Assembly (NCBI GenBank): GCA_963783085.1
Contig: CAWAMJ010000014.1
Coordinates: 62,001 to 126,000 of the forward strand
Length of the DNA stretch: 64,000 bases
Reading direction: 5' to 3'
DNA from: CAVYUC01 sp963783085
GTDB lineage: Bacteria; Bacteroidota; Bacteroidia; Bacteroidales; Prolixibacteraceae
The translations under genes were made by a program, and so were the position numbers. Under the pieces are notes generated by a model. That model saw only the letters and a list, made by a program, of their open reading frames with translations, did no database searches and had not been told where the DNA came from. This document shows, one piece after another, positions 45,368-52,446 of this stretch. Position 1 is the stretch's first letter. The number at the start of each line of letters is the position of its first letter.

Positions 45368-45688
45368 ATGGAAAGATTAATTAAAGGAACACCCTTCATT
45401 GAAGGCGGAACCGTCTCAAAAAAACCGCGTATTGATACACACGTTTCGCCCTTTTATTTTGCTCAGGTAGCTGGGGCGTTACCTGGGTTAGCTCAGGGGC
45501 TTGTTGGGCCACTAAAAAATTTAGGCGTTGGCGCAAAAGCCGAAGCAAAAGCCTACGAAATTGAATCACGTGGAAAGGTGCAGCTTATGGCAGCACAGGT
45601 CGGGTTAAATAAAACATGGCTGACCGTGGGAATTGCCGGGGTTGTTATTATAATTGTGGCTGTAATAGTATTTGGAAAAAAGAAATAA
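45368..45688 (+). CDS. Small protein with C-terminal membrane anchor, unknown
   Basis: This 106-residue protein has no signal peptide. Its N-terminal half is polar (MERLIKGTPFIEGGTVSKKP), the middle rich in glycine and alanine (VAGALPGLAQGLVGPLKNLG; GAKAEAKAYEIESRGKVQLM). A single membrane helix (LTVGIAGVVIIIVAVIVF) followed by GKKK closes the protein, so it is probably tail-anchored with the N-terminus in the cytosol. I do not recognise a family. It stands in a decayed island beside a toxin-antitoxin pair, which suggests an accessory or mobile origin. Confidence 0.55.
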   Translation: MERLIKGTPFIEGGTVSKKPRIDTHVSPFYFAQVAGALPGLAQGLVGPLKNLGVGAKAEAKAYEIESRGKVQLMAAQVGLNKTWLTVGIAGVVIIIVAVIVFGKKK

Positions 45689-45721
45689 GTCCAGGTACTT
45701 CGGGACAAATTTTTTTTATAC

Positions 45722-45729
45722 TATTTTTG
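45722..45729 (+). promoter_or_regulatory. Candidate -7 box for the toxin-antitoxin pair
   Basis: TATTTTTG matches TAnnTTTG and lies 17 bases before the antitoxin ATG. The upstream -33 region has no clear TTTG. Confidence 0.4.
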
Positions 45730-45746
45730 CTAAAAATGTTCAGATT

Positions 45747-45947
45747 ATGACAACAGTAATAATTAACGAAAAAACAGCGAAAGGGAGAAAGTTACTGGAA
45801 TTCTTAAAAAGTTTTTCGGGCGAAAAATTTATTACAATCAATAACGAACCCAACGAAACTACAAAAGAGGCAATTAAAGCAGCAAAGCAGGGTAAGGTAA
45901 CGAAAGCAAAAAACGTTGATGATTTAATGGATAAACTGAACTCGTGA
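45747..45947 (+). CDS. RelB/DinJ-like antitoxin
   Basis: ATG at 45747 gives a 66-residue acidic/basic mixed protein (MTTVIINEKTAKGRKLLEFL; EAIKAAKQGKVTKAKNVDDL, ending MDKLNS). Size, the N-terminal strand-helix pattern and the C-terminal toxin-binding type helix fit RelB-family antitoxins, although sequence similarity alone is weak. The call rests mainly on the next gene, a YafQ-like toxin whose GTG start overlaps this stop. In such pairs the antitoxin neutralises the toxin and represses the operon. Confidence 0.68.
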   Translation: MTTVIINEKTAKGRKLLEFLKSFSGEKFITINNEPNETTKEAIKAAKQGKVTKAKNVDDLMDKLNS

Positions 45948-46219
45948 ATTACACCCTTTCGTTTACAACGCAATTTAAACGCGATTTTAAAACCTGTAAA
46001 AAACGCCGCTACCCCATAACCGAAATTCAAAAGGTTTTCATTTTGCTCGAAAACGGCCCAAAATTACCAGATAAATACAAACAACATAAATTATCTGGCA
46101 ATTATTCGGGTTGCTGGGAATGCCACATAAAACCCGACTGGCTGTTAATTTGGGAAAAAGATTCCGCCGCCAAACAAATCAAACTTATCCGTACAGGCAG
46201 CCATGCCGATTTATTCTGA
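45944..46219 (+). CDS. YafQ-family type II toxin (mRNA interferase)
   Basis: The GTG at 45944 overlaps the antitoxin stop (GTGA). The 91-residue product has the RelE/YafQ fold pattern: FTTQFKRDFKTCKKRRYPIT at the start, then YKQHKLSGNYSGCWECHIKP, DWLLIWEKD and LIRTGSHADLF. The histidines and aspartate (QHKL, CHIKPDW, GSHADLF) match the catalytic residues of E. coli YafQ, which cuts mRNA on the ribosome. All key residues are present, so the toxin should be active. Confidence 0.88.
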   Translation: MNYTLSFTTQFKRDFKTCKKRRYPITEIQKVFILLENGPKLPDKYKQHKLSGNYSGCWECHIKPDWLLIWEKDSAAKQIKLIRTGSHADLF

Positions 46220-46381
46220 TAACAATAGCTCAAAATTCCCCATTTGCTCAGTTATTTTTTTTGTAGAAATATGCACGTGCTCCATTGTTTCATTAACATT
46301 AGAGTGGCCTAAAATCTGGATCACGTTAAAAAGTTGTGGAGAAATAAAATTGATTACCAGGTGAGAAGATTTGAAGAACAT
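46211..46381 (-). pseudogene. C-terminal remnant of a tyrosine recombinase (integrase)
   Basis: On the minus strand a 56-codon frame reads MFFKSSHLVINFISPQLFNV, then IQILGHSNVNETMEHVHIST and KKITEQMGNFELLLSE. LGHSNVNETM is the hallmark LGH box of phage-type integrases. The catalytic tyrosine position (T-x-x-Y-x-H in relatives) reads T-M-E-H-V-H, so the nucleophile is replaced by histidine. The N-terminal and core-binding domains are missing. It overlaps the toxin gene end by nine bases and lies 500 bases from the 3' end of tRNA-Phe, a common integration site. Confidence 0.6.
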
Positions 46382-46473
46382 CGATTAACGATTTTAGATT
46401 GCAGAAGTCAACTCTCTAAAATATCAAAATTGTTCTAAAATTTAAGTTTCCAAAATCATAACCTAATGTTTAG

Positions 46474-46564
46474 TTAACGCTGACATGTCTCACGACGATG
46501 TCAGTTCCCGAAAAAACCAACAAAGCATAAACTTGTCAGCGTCCGCAGGACCTGACAGCGTTAA
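46474..46564. repeat. Nested inverted repeats in the island
   Basis: TTAACGCTGACA at 46474-46485 mirrors TGACAGCGTTAA at 46553-46564 (11 of 12 positions). Inside lies a compact hairpin at 46534-46557, TGTCAG-C-GTCC-GCA-GGAC-CTGACA. The arrangement resembles intergenic palindromic (REP-like) elements; no open reading frame is enclosed. Confidence 0.45.
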
Positions 46565-46731
46565 AGTGGTTATTTTCCGCTCTCACTAATGTTATATTTC
46601 GATTCCCGGCCTGGTTAAAAAAGGCCACTCCCGAACGCACCGCCTGATAAGGTAAAACAAAATACAGAATTCCTACTACAAAAACAGTTTTCGCTCCACA
46701 AGAATATCAGTTGATCCACCAAAACCTTAAT

Positions 46732-46824
46732 TTGATTAAAGATACCAAAGGCAGGGGAGGCCATGAAAAATGGTCAAGGCTGGATTTGGACAGACCGATA
46801 ACATTACAAACCCATGGTGACTAA
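46732..46824 (+). pseudogene. Truncated HicA-like toxin remnant
   Basis: The frame up to TAA 46822 reads LIKDTKGRGGHEKWSRLDLD then RPITLQTHGD. KGxGGHEKW and RPIT-x-QTH match the core of HicA mRNA interferases (usually KGSHEKW, with the catalytic histidine, and TIQTH). No start codon precedes it: the open frame goes back only to a stop near 46645. The family normally continues after the QTH segment but here stops. A hicB antitoxin is not visible. It is a non-functional relic. Confidence 0.4.
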
Positions 46825-46881
46825 AAACAGAAGCGAATATCCATAAGATACTCGCTTTCAATTTGTTTCTTCTCATTTCTG

Positions 46882-46954
<73 letters not shown>

Positions 46955-47052
46955 TTTTTTTGGTGTGACAAAAGTAAACAATTTTTCAAAATCACAAAGA
47001 TTTTTTTTCTCAAATCGCCTCGTGTACAACATTAGTAAAACGCTGCTCTTTG

Positions 47053-47084
47053 TTTGAGTTGGTACATTCTTTTTTTTACTTTTG
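47053..47084 (+). promoter_or_regulatory. Bacteroidota-type promoter for the M16 peptidase gene
   Basis: TTTG at 47053-47056 and TACTTTTG at 47077-47084 are separated by 20 bases, an exact fit to TTTG-N19-21-TAnnTTTG. The ATG at 47106 follows 22 bases after the -7 box. Confidence 0.75.
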
Positions 47085-47105
47085 CAGGCTCATTATTTTT
47101 CATCA

Positions 47106-48335
47106 ATGACAGACACTGATTTTCTGACACATACATTCACAAACGGCATCCGTTTGATTCACAAACCCGCGGATTCGCCCGTTGGACACCTAGGAATTTT
47201 AATAAACGCCGGATCGCGCGACGAAGACGAGCATGAACATGGTCTTGCTCATTTCATCGAACATTCTGTTTTTAAAGGAACGAAAAAGCGCAGGGCTTTT
47301 CACATTTTAAGCCGGATTGAAGATGTTGGCGGCGAACTGAATGCCTACACTACAAAGGAAGAAACAGCGCTTTATTCCACTTTTCTAGCTGAATTTTACG
47401 ACCGGACTGCCGAGCTTCTGAGCGACATTTTATTTAACAGCGTTTATCCTGAAAAGGAACTCCAAAGGGAAAAAGAAGTGATCGTCGAAGAAATTAATTC
47501 CTACAAAGATTCACCTTCAGATTTAATTTTCGATGAGTTTGAAGAATTGGTTTTCGATGGCCATCCCATTGCGCGAAATATTTTAGGCACGCGAAAAAAC
47601 CTGAAGAGCTTTAACCGCGACTCGATTTTCACCTTTATCAAAAATAATTATCATACCGATCAAATGGTAATTGGTTCCGTTGGAAAAATAGGTTTTCCGG
47701 AACTGATAAAAATGTTGGAAAAATACTTTGGTTCTGCGGAACAGAACCTGAGATCGAACGACCGGCAGCGCTTTATTCACTATGTTCCGCAAAGCCGGAT
47801 TCTGAACAAAGACACTTTTCAGTCGCACTGTGTTTTGGGAAATACCGCGTTTGATGTTTTGCATTCCAAGCGGATTACCATGGTTTTGCTAAATAACATC
47901 ATTGGCGGGCAGGCGATGAATTCGAGGCTGAACATGGCGTTGCGTGAACGAAAGGGAATGGCATACAACATCGAATCGGGTTATTCGGCCTATTCTGATA
48001 CGGGTTTGTTCAACGTGTATTTTGGTACCGACCGCGAAAACCTGGAGAAAGCAACCGATTTGGTTTGGAAGGAATTTAAACTGCTGCGCGATAAAAAACT
48101 CGGTGCCGTTCAGTTGCGAAAAGCGCAAAAACAGCTTATCGGACAAATTGCTATTTCCACTGAAAACCGCGAAGATTTGATGCTGACAATCGCTAAAAGT
48201 TATTTGTTGTTCAACAAAGTTGATCCGATGCGGGTTATTTTTAACAAAATAGAAGCAATTACAGCCGATGATCTTCTTGAGGTTGCAAATGAAATTTTGC
48301 AGGAAGACCAAATGAGCCGGCTGATTTACCAGTAA
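47106..48335 (+). CDS. M16-family zinc metallopeptidase
   Basis: ATG at 47106 gives MTDTDFLTHTFTNGIRLIHK; the frame is open upstream into the promoter, which rules out earlier starts. The 409-residue protein is a one-lobe M16 peptidase (processing-peptidase-like, M16B). The inverted zinc motif HxxEH is HFIEH in GLAHFIEHSVFKGTKKR. The distal glutamate lies in the ELNAYTTKEETALYSTFLAE and KEVIVEEINSYKDSPSDL region, and the C-terminal half contains RERKGMAYNIESGYSAYSDT. It lacks a signal peptide and is probably cytosolic, degrading peptides. It is followed after two bases by an O-methyltransferase gene. Confidence 0.92.
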   Translation: MTDTDFLTHTFTNGIRLIHKPADSPVGHLGILINAGSRDEDEHEHGLAHFIEHSVFKGTKKRRAFHILSRIEDVGGELNAYTTKEETALYSTFLAEFYDRTAELLSDILFNSVYPEKELQREKEVIVEEINSYKDSPSDLIFDEFEELVFDGHPIARNILGTRKNLKSFNRDSIFTFIKNNYHTDQMVIGSVGKIGFPELIKMLEKYFGSAEQNLRSNDRQRFIHYVPQSRILNKDTFQSHCVLGNTAFDVLHSKRITMVLLNNIIGGQAMNSRLNMALRERKGMAYNIESGYSAYSDTGLFNVYFGTDRENLEKATDLVWKEFKLLRDKKLGAVQLRKAQKQLIGQIAISTENREDLMLTIAKSYLLFNKVDPMRVIFNKIEAITADDLLEVANEILQEDQMSRLIYQ

Positions 48336-48337
48336 AT

Positions 48338-48973
48338 ATGAAACACCGGCAAATTGAAAATTACATCCTGAACCATATTGACGATGAGGATGATGTTTTA
48401 AAGGAACTCGACCGCGAAACCAATCTGAAAGTTTTGGGTGCGCGAATGCTCTCCGGACATTTGCAGGGACTTGTTTTATCGTTGTTATCGAAACTGGTTC
48501 AACCGAACAGAATATTGGAAGTTGGCACATTTACCGGGTATTCAGCGATTTGCCTGGCAAAAGGATTAAAAGAAAATGGAAAATTATTTACCATTGACAT
48601 CGACGATGAACTGAAAAGTTTCGCCGGCAGGTATTTTGAAAAGGCAGGAATTAACGAGAAAGTCGTTCAACTTACCGGAGCGGCATTAGATATTATTCCC
48701 ACCTTGGAAGAAACATTCGACCTGGTATTCCTGGATGCTGACAAACGCGAGTACATTGAATATTACAACCTGGTTTTCAACAAATTGCGTCGCGGTGGAT
48801 TAATCATTGCCGATAATGTTTTGTGGAGTGGCAAAGTGCTCGAACAACCTGCCGCCGACGACGATCAGACACAGGGAATTATTGAATTCAACGAATTTAT
48901 TAAGAATGACGACCGGGTTGAGAAAGTTATTCTTCCGTTACGCGATGGAATGACCGTTATCAGAAAAAAATAA
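48338..48973 (+). CDS. SAM-dependent O-methyltransferase (class I, CCoAOMT-like)
   Basis: The 211-residue protein has the SAM-binding motif RILEVGTFTGYSAICLAKGL and the later acidic loops TIDIDDELKSFAGRYF and DLVFLDADKREYIEYYNLVF, then GGLIIADNVLWSGKV. These match the caffeoyl-CoA/catechol O-methyltransferase family (methyltransf_3), including the aspartates and asparagine that hold the divalent metal. The natural substrate in bacteria is rarely known. It starts two bases after the M16 gene, forming a two-gene operon. Confidence 0.9.
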   Translation: MKHRQIENYILNHIDDEDDVLKELDRETNLKVLGARMLSGHLQGLVLSLLSKLVQPNRILEVGTFTGYSAICLAKGLKENGKLFTIDIDDELKSFAGRYFEKAGINEKVVQLTGAALDIIPTLEETFDLVFLDADKREYIEYYNLVFNKLRRGGLIIADNVLWSGKVLEQPAADDDQTQGIIEFNEFIKNDDRVEKVILPLRDGMTVIRKK

Positions 48974-49001
48974 GGGGTTGACCTTTTCTTTGGTTAACCC
49001 C
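48965..49001 (-). terminator. Terminator at the end of the minus-strand nutrient locus
   Basis: GGGGTTGACC and GGTTAACCCC pair (ten pairs, one G-U). On the minus strand it is followed by TTATTTTTTT, so it mainly ends the Gfo/Idh gene at 49035. Confidence 0.75.
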
Positions 49002-49034
49002 CTGTGCAATTTTCGTAGAATCAGAAGTCAGGTT

Positions 49035-50456
49035 TTACTCTTCTTTTGCTTTTTTCAATGCTTGTGTTGTGGTGTAATATTTCACAATCATATTGGGCAC
49101 TTCCCACTCCGGCATTTGCCCCAAAACCAGATAACGCAGGTATTTTTCAGTTACCTGTCCAAAATGGGCCTCATGGCCGAGCTTGTATTTTTCAGGAATA
49201 TCCACCATCCATGTTTTTTCATCCAGTTTTTTCAACTGAATGCCGGGATACATCACAGCCAAATCCTGATTGACGGCTTTATCGAGACCCGTAGAAAACG
49301 ATTCCAGTCCTTCATCTGAATTTGCTTCAACATACAGCACTGGTTTATAATTTTGCTCTTCGCCCTGTTTGATAATCAGGTTACTGGTTGAACCACGCAT
49401 AATTGAGTAGTGCGTATCGCCGGTGCCGTTTGTTTTCTCCGGCGCCTGAAAATGCCATTCAACAGAAACCTTGGCATGAATCCCTTTCAAGGTATAATTA
49501 ATCTCGCCGTTGCTGTAAACCTTGAGTTTTCCATCTTCAACATCCTTGTTTAAATAATCAGGATACTCATCCAAACCGGTAACTTTTTGAAACATTTCGG
49601 GTGTTAAGTCGGTTGTCCAGCGCCTTGCCGAAATAATTTCGACATCTTCCTTTTTTAGGGGCACTTCAGGAAATGCTTCCCACTGGATTAAATCCACCAG
49701 GTGCGTTGTTACATCAACAATTCCTTCGCCCTGCTGGTCCACGTCGAAAAACCATGCCGGGCGTATCAGCGGATTACCTGACACATATTTGAAAAAGTGG
49801 TGGACGCTCTCTTTTGTGATTGCCGGTTCTTCAGCAGTGCCTTTTTGCAACGTTCCGAATACTTCGGGTATTTTCGATAATTCCCGCTGTATAATTGTAG
49901 TTACTTCATACCGTTCGGTCATGATGTCGTACAGCAAAACGTTGTTTTCTTTGGCATCCTGAAACGCCTGTTCAAGCTTTGGAAATTCTTCCGGGGTAAT
50001 AACCATGGGCTTGTCGGCCAAAACATTAATACCCGCCTGGACGGTTTTAAGGATGTAATCAGTTTTTTTTGCGTTGTTGCCTGCTGTAACCATAACGTTG
50101 CCGGGTTTTTCCTGCAGCATCTTTTCCAGGTAATCAGGGCCGGTATACACCACTTCTTCCCATGAAGTGGGATCTTCTTTCCTTGAGTTGTAGCCTTCAA
50201 TTATTTTCAGGTGGCTTTGTACGTCGGGACCTTCGGGTGCATAAACGTGAACGACCGGGTCAACCTGTTCGTACATCGATTTCTGGACCAGCGCAGCATG
50301 GAAATGCCCCGGGTCGAGCGTCATTAGTTTCACTTCATTTTTTGCTCCTGTAAACATACTTTTTTGTTCTTCAGTTTCAGTTGATTTATTGCCGCCACCG
50401 CCACATGCTGAAAGCAGCACCGCGATAGCCAGCAAAGGAATTGATAACTTCTTCAT
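49035..50456 (-). CDS. Lipoprotein Gfo/Idh-like oxidoreductase
   Basis: ATG at 50456 gives MKKLSIPLLAIAVLLSAC, a lipoprotein signal; the frame is open 23 codons further but those are not conserved. The 473-residue protein follows the Gfo/Idh fold with the special C-terminal oxidoreductase domain seen in exported Bacteroidota members (PF16490 type). The nucleotide-binding GxGxxG is replaced: the first strand reads VKLMTLDPGHFHAALVQ. The EKP motif is changed to ADKPM (NVLADKPMVITPEEF). Cofactor use is therefore doubtful. It lies about 150 bases after the second SusD gene and ends the locus. Confidence 0.8.
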   Translation of the reverse strand: MKKLSIPLLAIAVLLSACGGGGNKSTETEEQKSMFTGAKNEVKLMTLDPGHFHAALVQKSMYEQVDPVVHVYAPEGPDVQSHLKIIEGYNSRKEDPTSWEEVVYTGPDYLEKMLQEKPGNVMVTAGNNAKKTDYILKTVQAGINVLADKPMVITPEEFPKLEQAFQDAKENNVLLYDIMTERYEVTTIIQRELSKIPEVFGTLQKGTAEEPAITKESVHHFFKYVSGNPLIRPAWFFDVDQQGEGIVDVTTHLVDLIQWEAFPEVPLKKEDVEIISARRWTTDLTPEMFQKVTGLDEYPDYLNKDVEDGKLKVYSNGEINYTLKGIHAKVSVEWHFQAPEKTNGTGDTHYSIMRGSTSNLIIKQGEEQNYKPVLYVEANSDEGLESFSTGLDKAVNQDLAVMYPGIQLKKLDEKTWMVDIPEKYKLGHEAHFGQVTEKYLRYLVLGQMPEWEVPNMIVKYYTTTQALKKAKEE

Positions 50457-50568
50457 TATTGTTTGATTTAAATATTTTCGGTAAACGCACACAAATTTAC
50501 ATGTTTTAGAATGACTAACAATCATGCAGGGTTAAAACATCTGTTTTTGTAACAATTGATTTGTTTTC

Positions 50569-50635
50569 AAAAAAAAGTCAGTGGTCATTCTGAGCTACTT
50601 AATCAAATTAATTCTCAGAACAAGCACTGACTTTT
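50569..50635 (-). terminator. Terminator after the second SusC/SusD pair
   Basis: On the minus strand AAAAGTCAGTG pairs with CACTGACTTTT; an inner stem (TTCTGAG/CTCAGAA) sits in the loop, and a T8 run follows. It separates the SusCD pair from the Gfo/Idh lipoprotein gene. Confidence 0.8.
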
Positions 50636-50686
50636 ATTCACTAACCAAAACTAACTATAACATTTCGCTACAAAGCTTCTTATATA

Positions 50687-52408
50687 TTATTTATATCCAT
50701 CGTTTTGCGGAAAATCGGCATCAATGTTAAGATCGATTTGAGATTGAGGAATTGGTAACAGAACGTGATAATCCTTAACGTTTAACCCGGGAAATTTAGG
50801 ATTATTATTATATTCCCTAATTCTCTCTACCAGTTTACCAGTACGTCGGAGGGTTATTTGTCTTTGTTCTTCACCCCAAAGTTCCCTCACGCGTTCATCA
50901 AGCATAAAATCAATGGTAGCCTCTGCCGGAGTTATTGGCTTTGCGTTTGAACGTTCTCTGATTACGTTAATATCCTGAGCGGCTTTATCGTTCTGCCCCA
51001 GGTTTATGTATGCTTCAGCGCGTAATAAATAGGTTTCGGCGAGGCGCAATGCATAGTTGTCTTTATGGTTGTAACCTCCTCCCGAGCGATCAGGACTGGT
51101 AAAGTGGTTTAACGGATCTGCAAACTTCATGAAATACGGGTAAATATACTGGCAGGTATCTTTAATTGGATCCCTTCCCGCACTGGCAGGATAAAGGCTA
51201 AAGTCAACCTTTTGCAGGTAATATTCCGATTCCGGGTTATCCCAATAGAAATCGCGTTTTATCTGATGTTTTGCATTTCTGTAGTCATTGTCCCAATCGT
51301 CTTGCCAGATCGTATTGGAAGAGTACCAGGTAGGCCTTATCCACGCAACCGGGCGACCAAGAGTATCGGAATACCCTGTATATTTCCCATTGTAATATTC
51401 ACCTAAAAATGCTTTATACCCATCAGGTGTATTTCCCATCCTATAGTAAGCAGGTCCAAATCCCCTTTCACCAAGAAAGTCAGAACCACCTTCAATTAAA
51501 GGTTCGAATTGTACAACCCAAATAGCTTCGGTGTTTTCAGCAAGATTTTGGTTTCCATAAGCATGTAAATCCAGGTAAACATCGCCCGTTCCAAAGGCTT
51601 CAATAGTACTACCAAAACGTTCGGTCATAATTGCATATCCATAATCGTTTATCACATGGCTTGCAGCATCAACAGCTTCCTGGTTTTTCCCTTGCGCTAC
51701 ATAGGTTTCCGCTAAAAAGTGCCAGGCTGCACCCTGTGTAATCCTGCCCGGATCCTCTTCTTCTCCACGCACAGGAAGGTTGGCGGCGCCAAACTTCAGG
51801 TCGCTTTCCATAGCTGCATAAACATCAGCGACGGGAGCCCTGACAAAATCGGTTTTTGGTGCATTTATAACTTCGTTAACAATTGGCACAGGACCAAATA
51901 CCGATACTAATTCACGATATGCATAAGCCCGGAAAAACATAGCTTCAGCCTTATATGCCTCTTTTTGTTTTTCATTTTGCCATATTGTTGGATCAGAATC
52001 ATCAATTGCTTTAATTAACACATTGGCATTTTGTATCAGTTTATAGTTACGTGTCCAACTATCACGGCTTATATAATTAGTAGGAGTAAAGAAGGAGACA
52101 AAATCGCAGGGAAATTTTGTACTGGCAGGATCTTCCCCATGAAAAGCGATGTCAGTACTCAATCCTCTTCTCCATGCAAAATATTCCTGCGACGCTCCAT
52201 CACGGAATAAAAATTGGCGGGCATACGCGTGAAGCCCTGAAATTCCTTGACGTGCACCAGCTACACTGCTATATGCATTTTTAGGTGCTAAAAAATCCAG
52301 TGGTGTTTCTTCCAATATTTTATCTTCATTGCATGATATGCCTATCATTGGAATAATCATTGCTGCCAGAATGTATGTTCTGATTATTCTAAATATTTTT
52401 TGTTTCAT
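50687..52408 (-). CDS. SusD/RagB-family nutrient-binding lipoprotein (pair B)
   Basis: This 573-residue surface lipoprotein starts with a lipobox signal ending MIPMIGISC (cysteine 26). It has the SusD helical scaffold built of TPR-like units: KLIQNANVLIKAIDDSD, KAEAMFFRAYAYRELVSVFG, GAAWHFLAETYVAQGKNQEA and, near the end, ALRLAETYLLRAEAYINLGQ with DFMLDERVRELWGEEQRQI. It forms the lid over the SusC transporter encoded just upstream (38-base gap). The bound glycan or peptide is unknown. A strong terminator follows. Confidence 0.93.
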   Translation of the reverse strand: MKQKIFRIIRTYILAAMIIPMIGISCNEDKILEETPLDFLAPKNAYSSVAGARQGISGLHAYARQFLFRDGASQEYFAWRRGLSTDIAFHGEDPASTKFPCDFVSFFTPTNYISRDSWTRNYKLIQNANVLIKAIDDSDPTIWQNEKQKEAYKAEAMFFRAYAYRELVSVFGPVPIVNEVINAPKTDFVRAPVADVYAAMESDLKFGAANLPVRGEEEDPGRITQGAAWHFLAETYVAQGKNQEAVDAASHVINDYGYAIMTERFGSTIEAFGTGDVYLDLHAYGNQNLAENTEAIWVVQFEPLIEGGSDFLGERGFGPAYYRMGNTPDGYKAFLGEYYNGKYTGYSDTLGRPVAWIRPTWYSSNTIWQDDWDNDYRNAKHQIKRDFYWDNPESEYYLQKVDFSLYPASAGRDPIKDTCQYIYPYFMKFADPLNHFTSPDRSGGGYNHKDNYALRLAETYLLRAEAYINLGQNDKAAQDINVIRERSNAKPITPAEATIDFMLDERVRELWGEEQRQITLRRTGKLVERIREYNNNPKFPGLNVKDYHVLLPIPQSQIDLNIDADFPQNDGYK

Positions 52409-52446
52409 TTTTTTAAAATTTATAGGTTTCTAATGTCCTTAACTAA

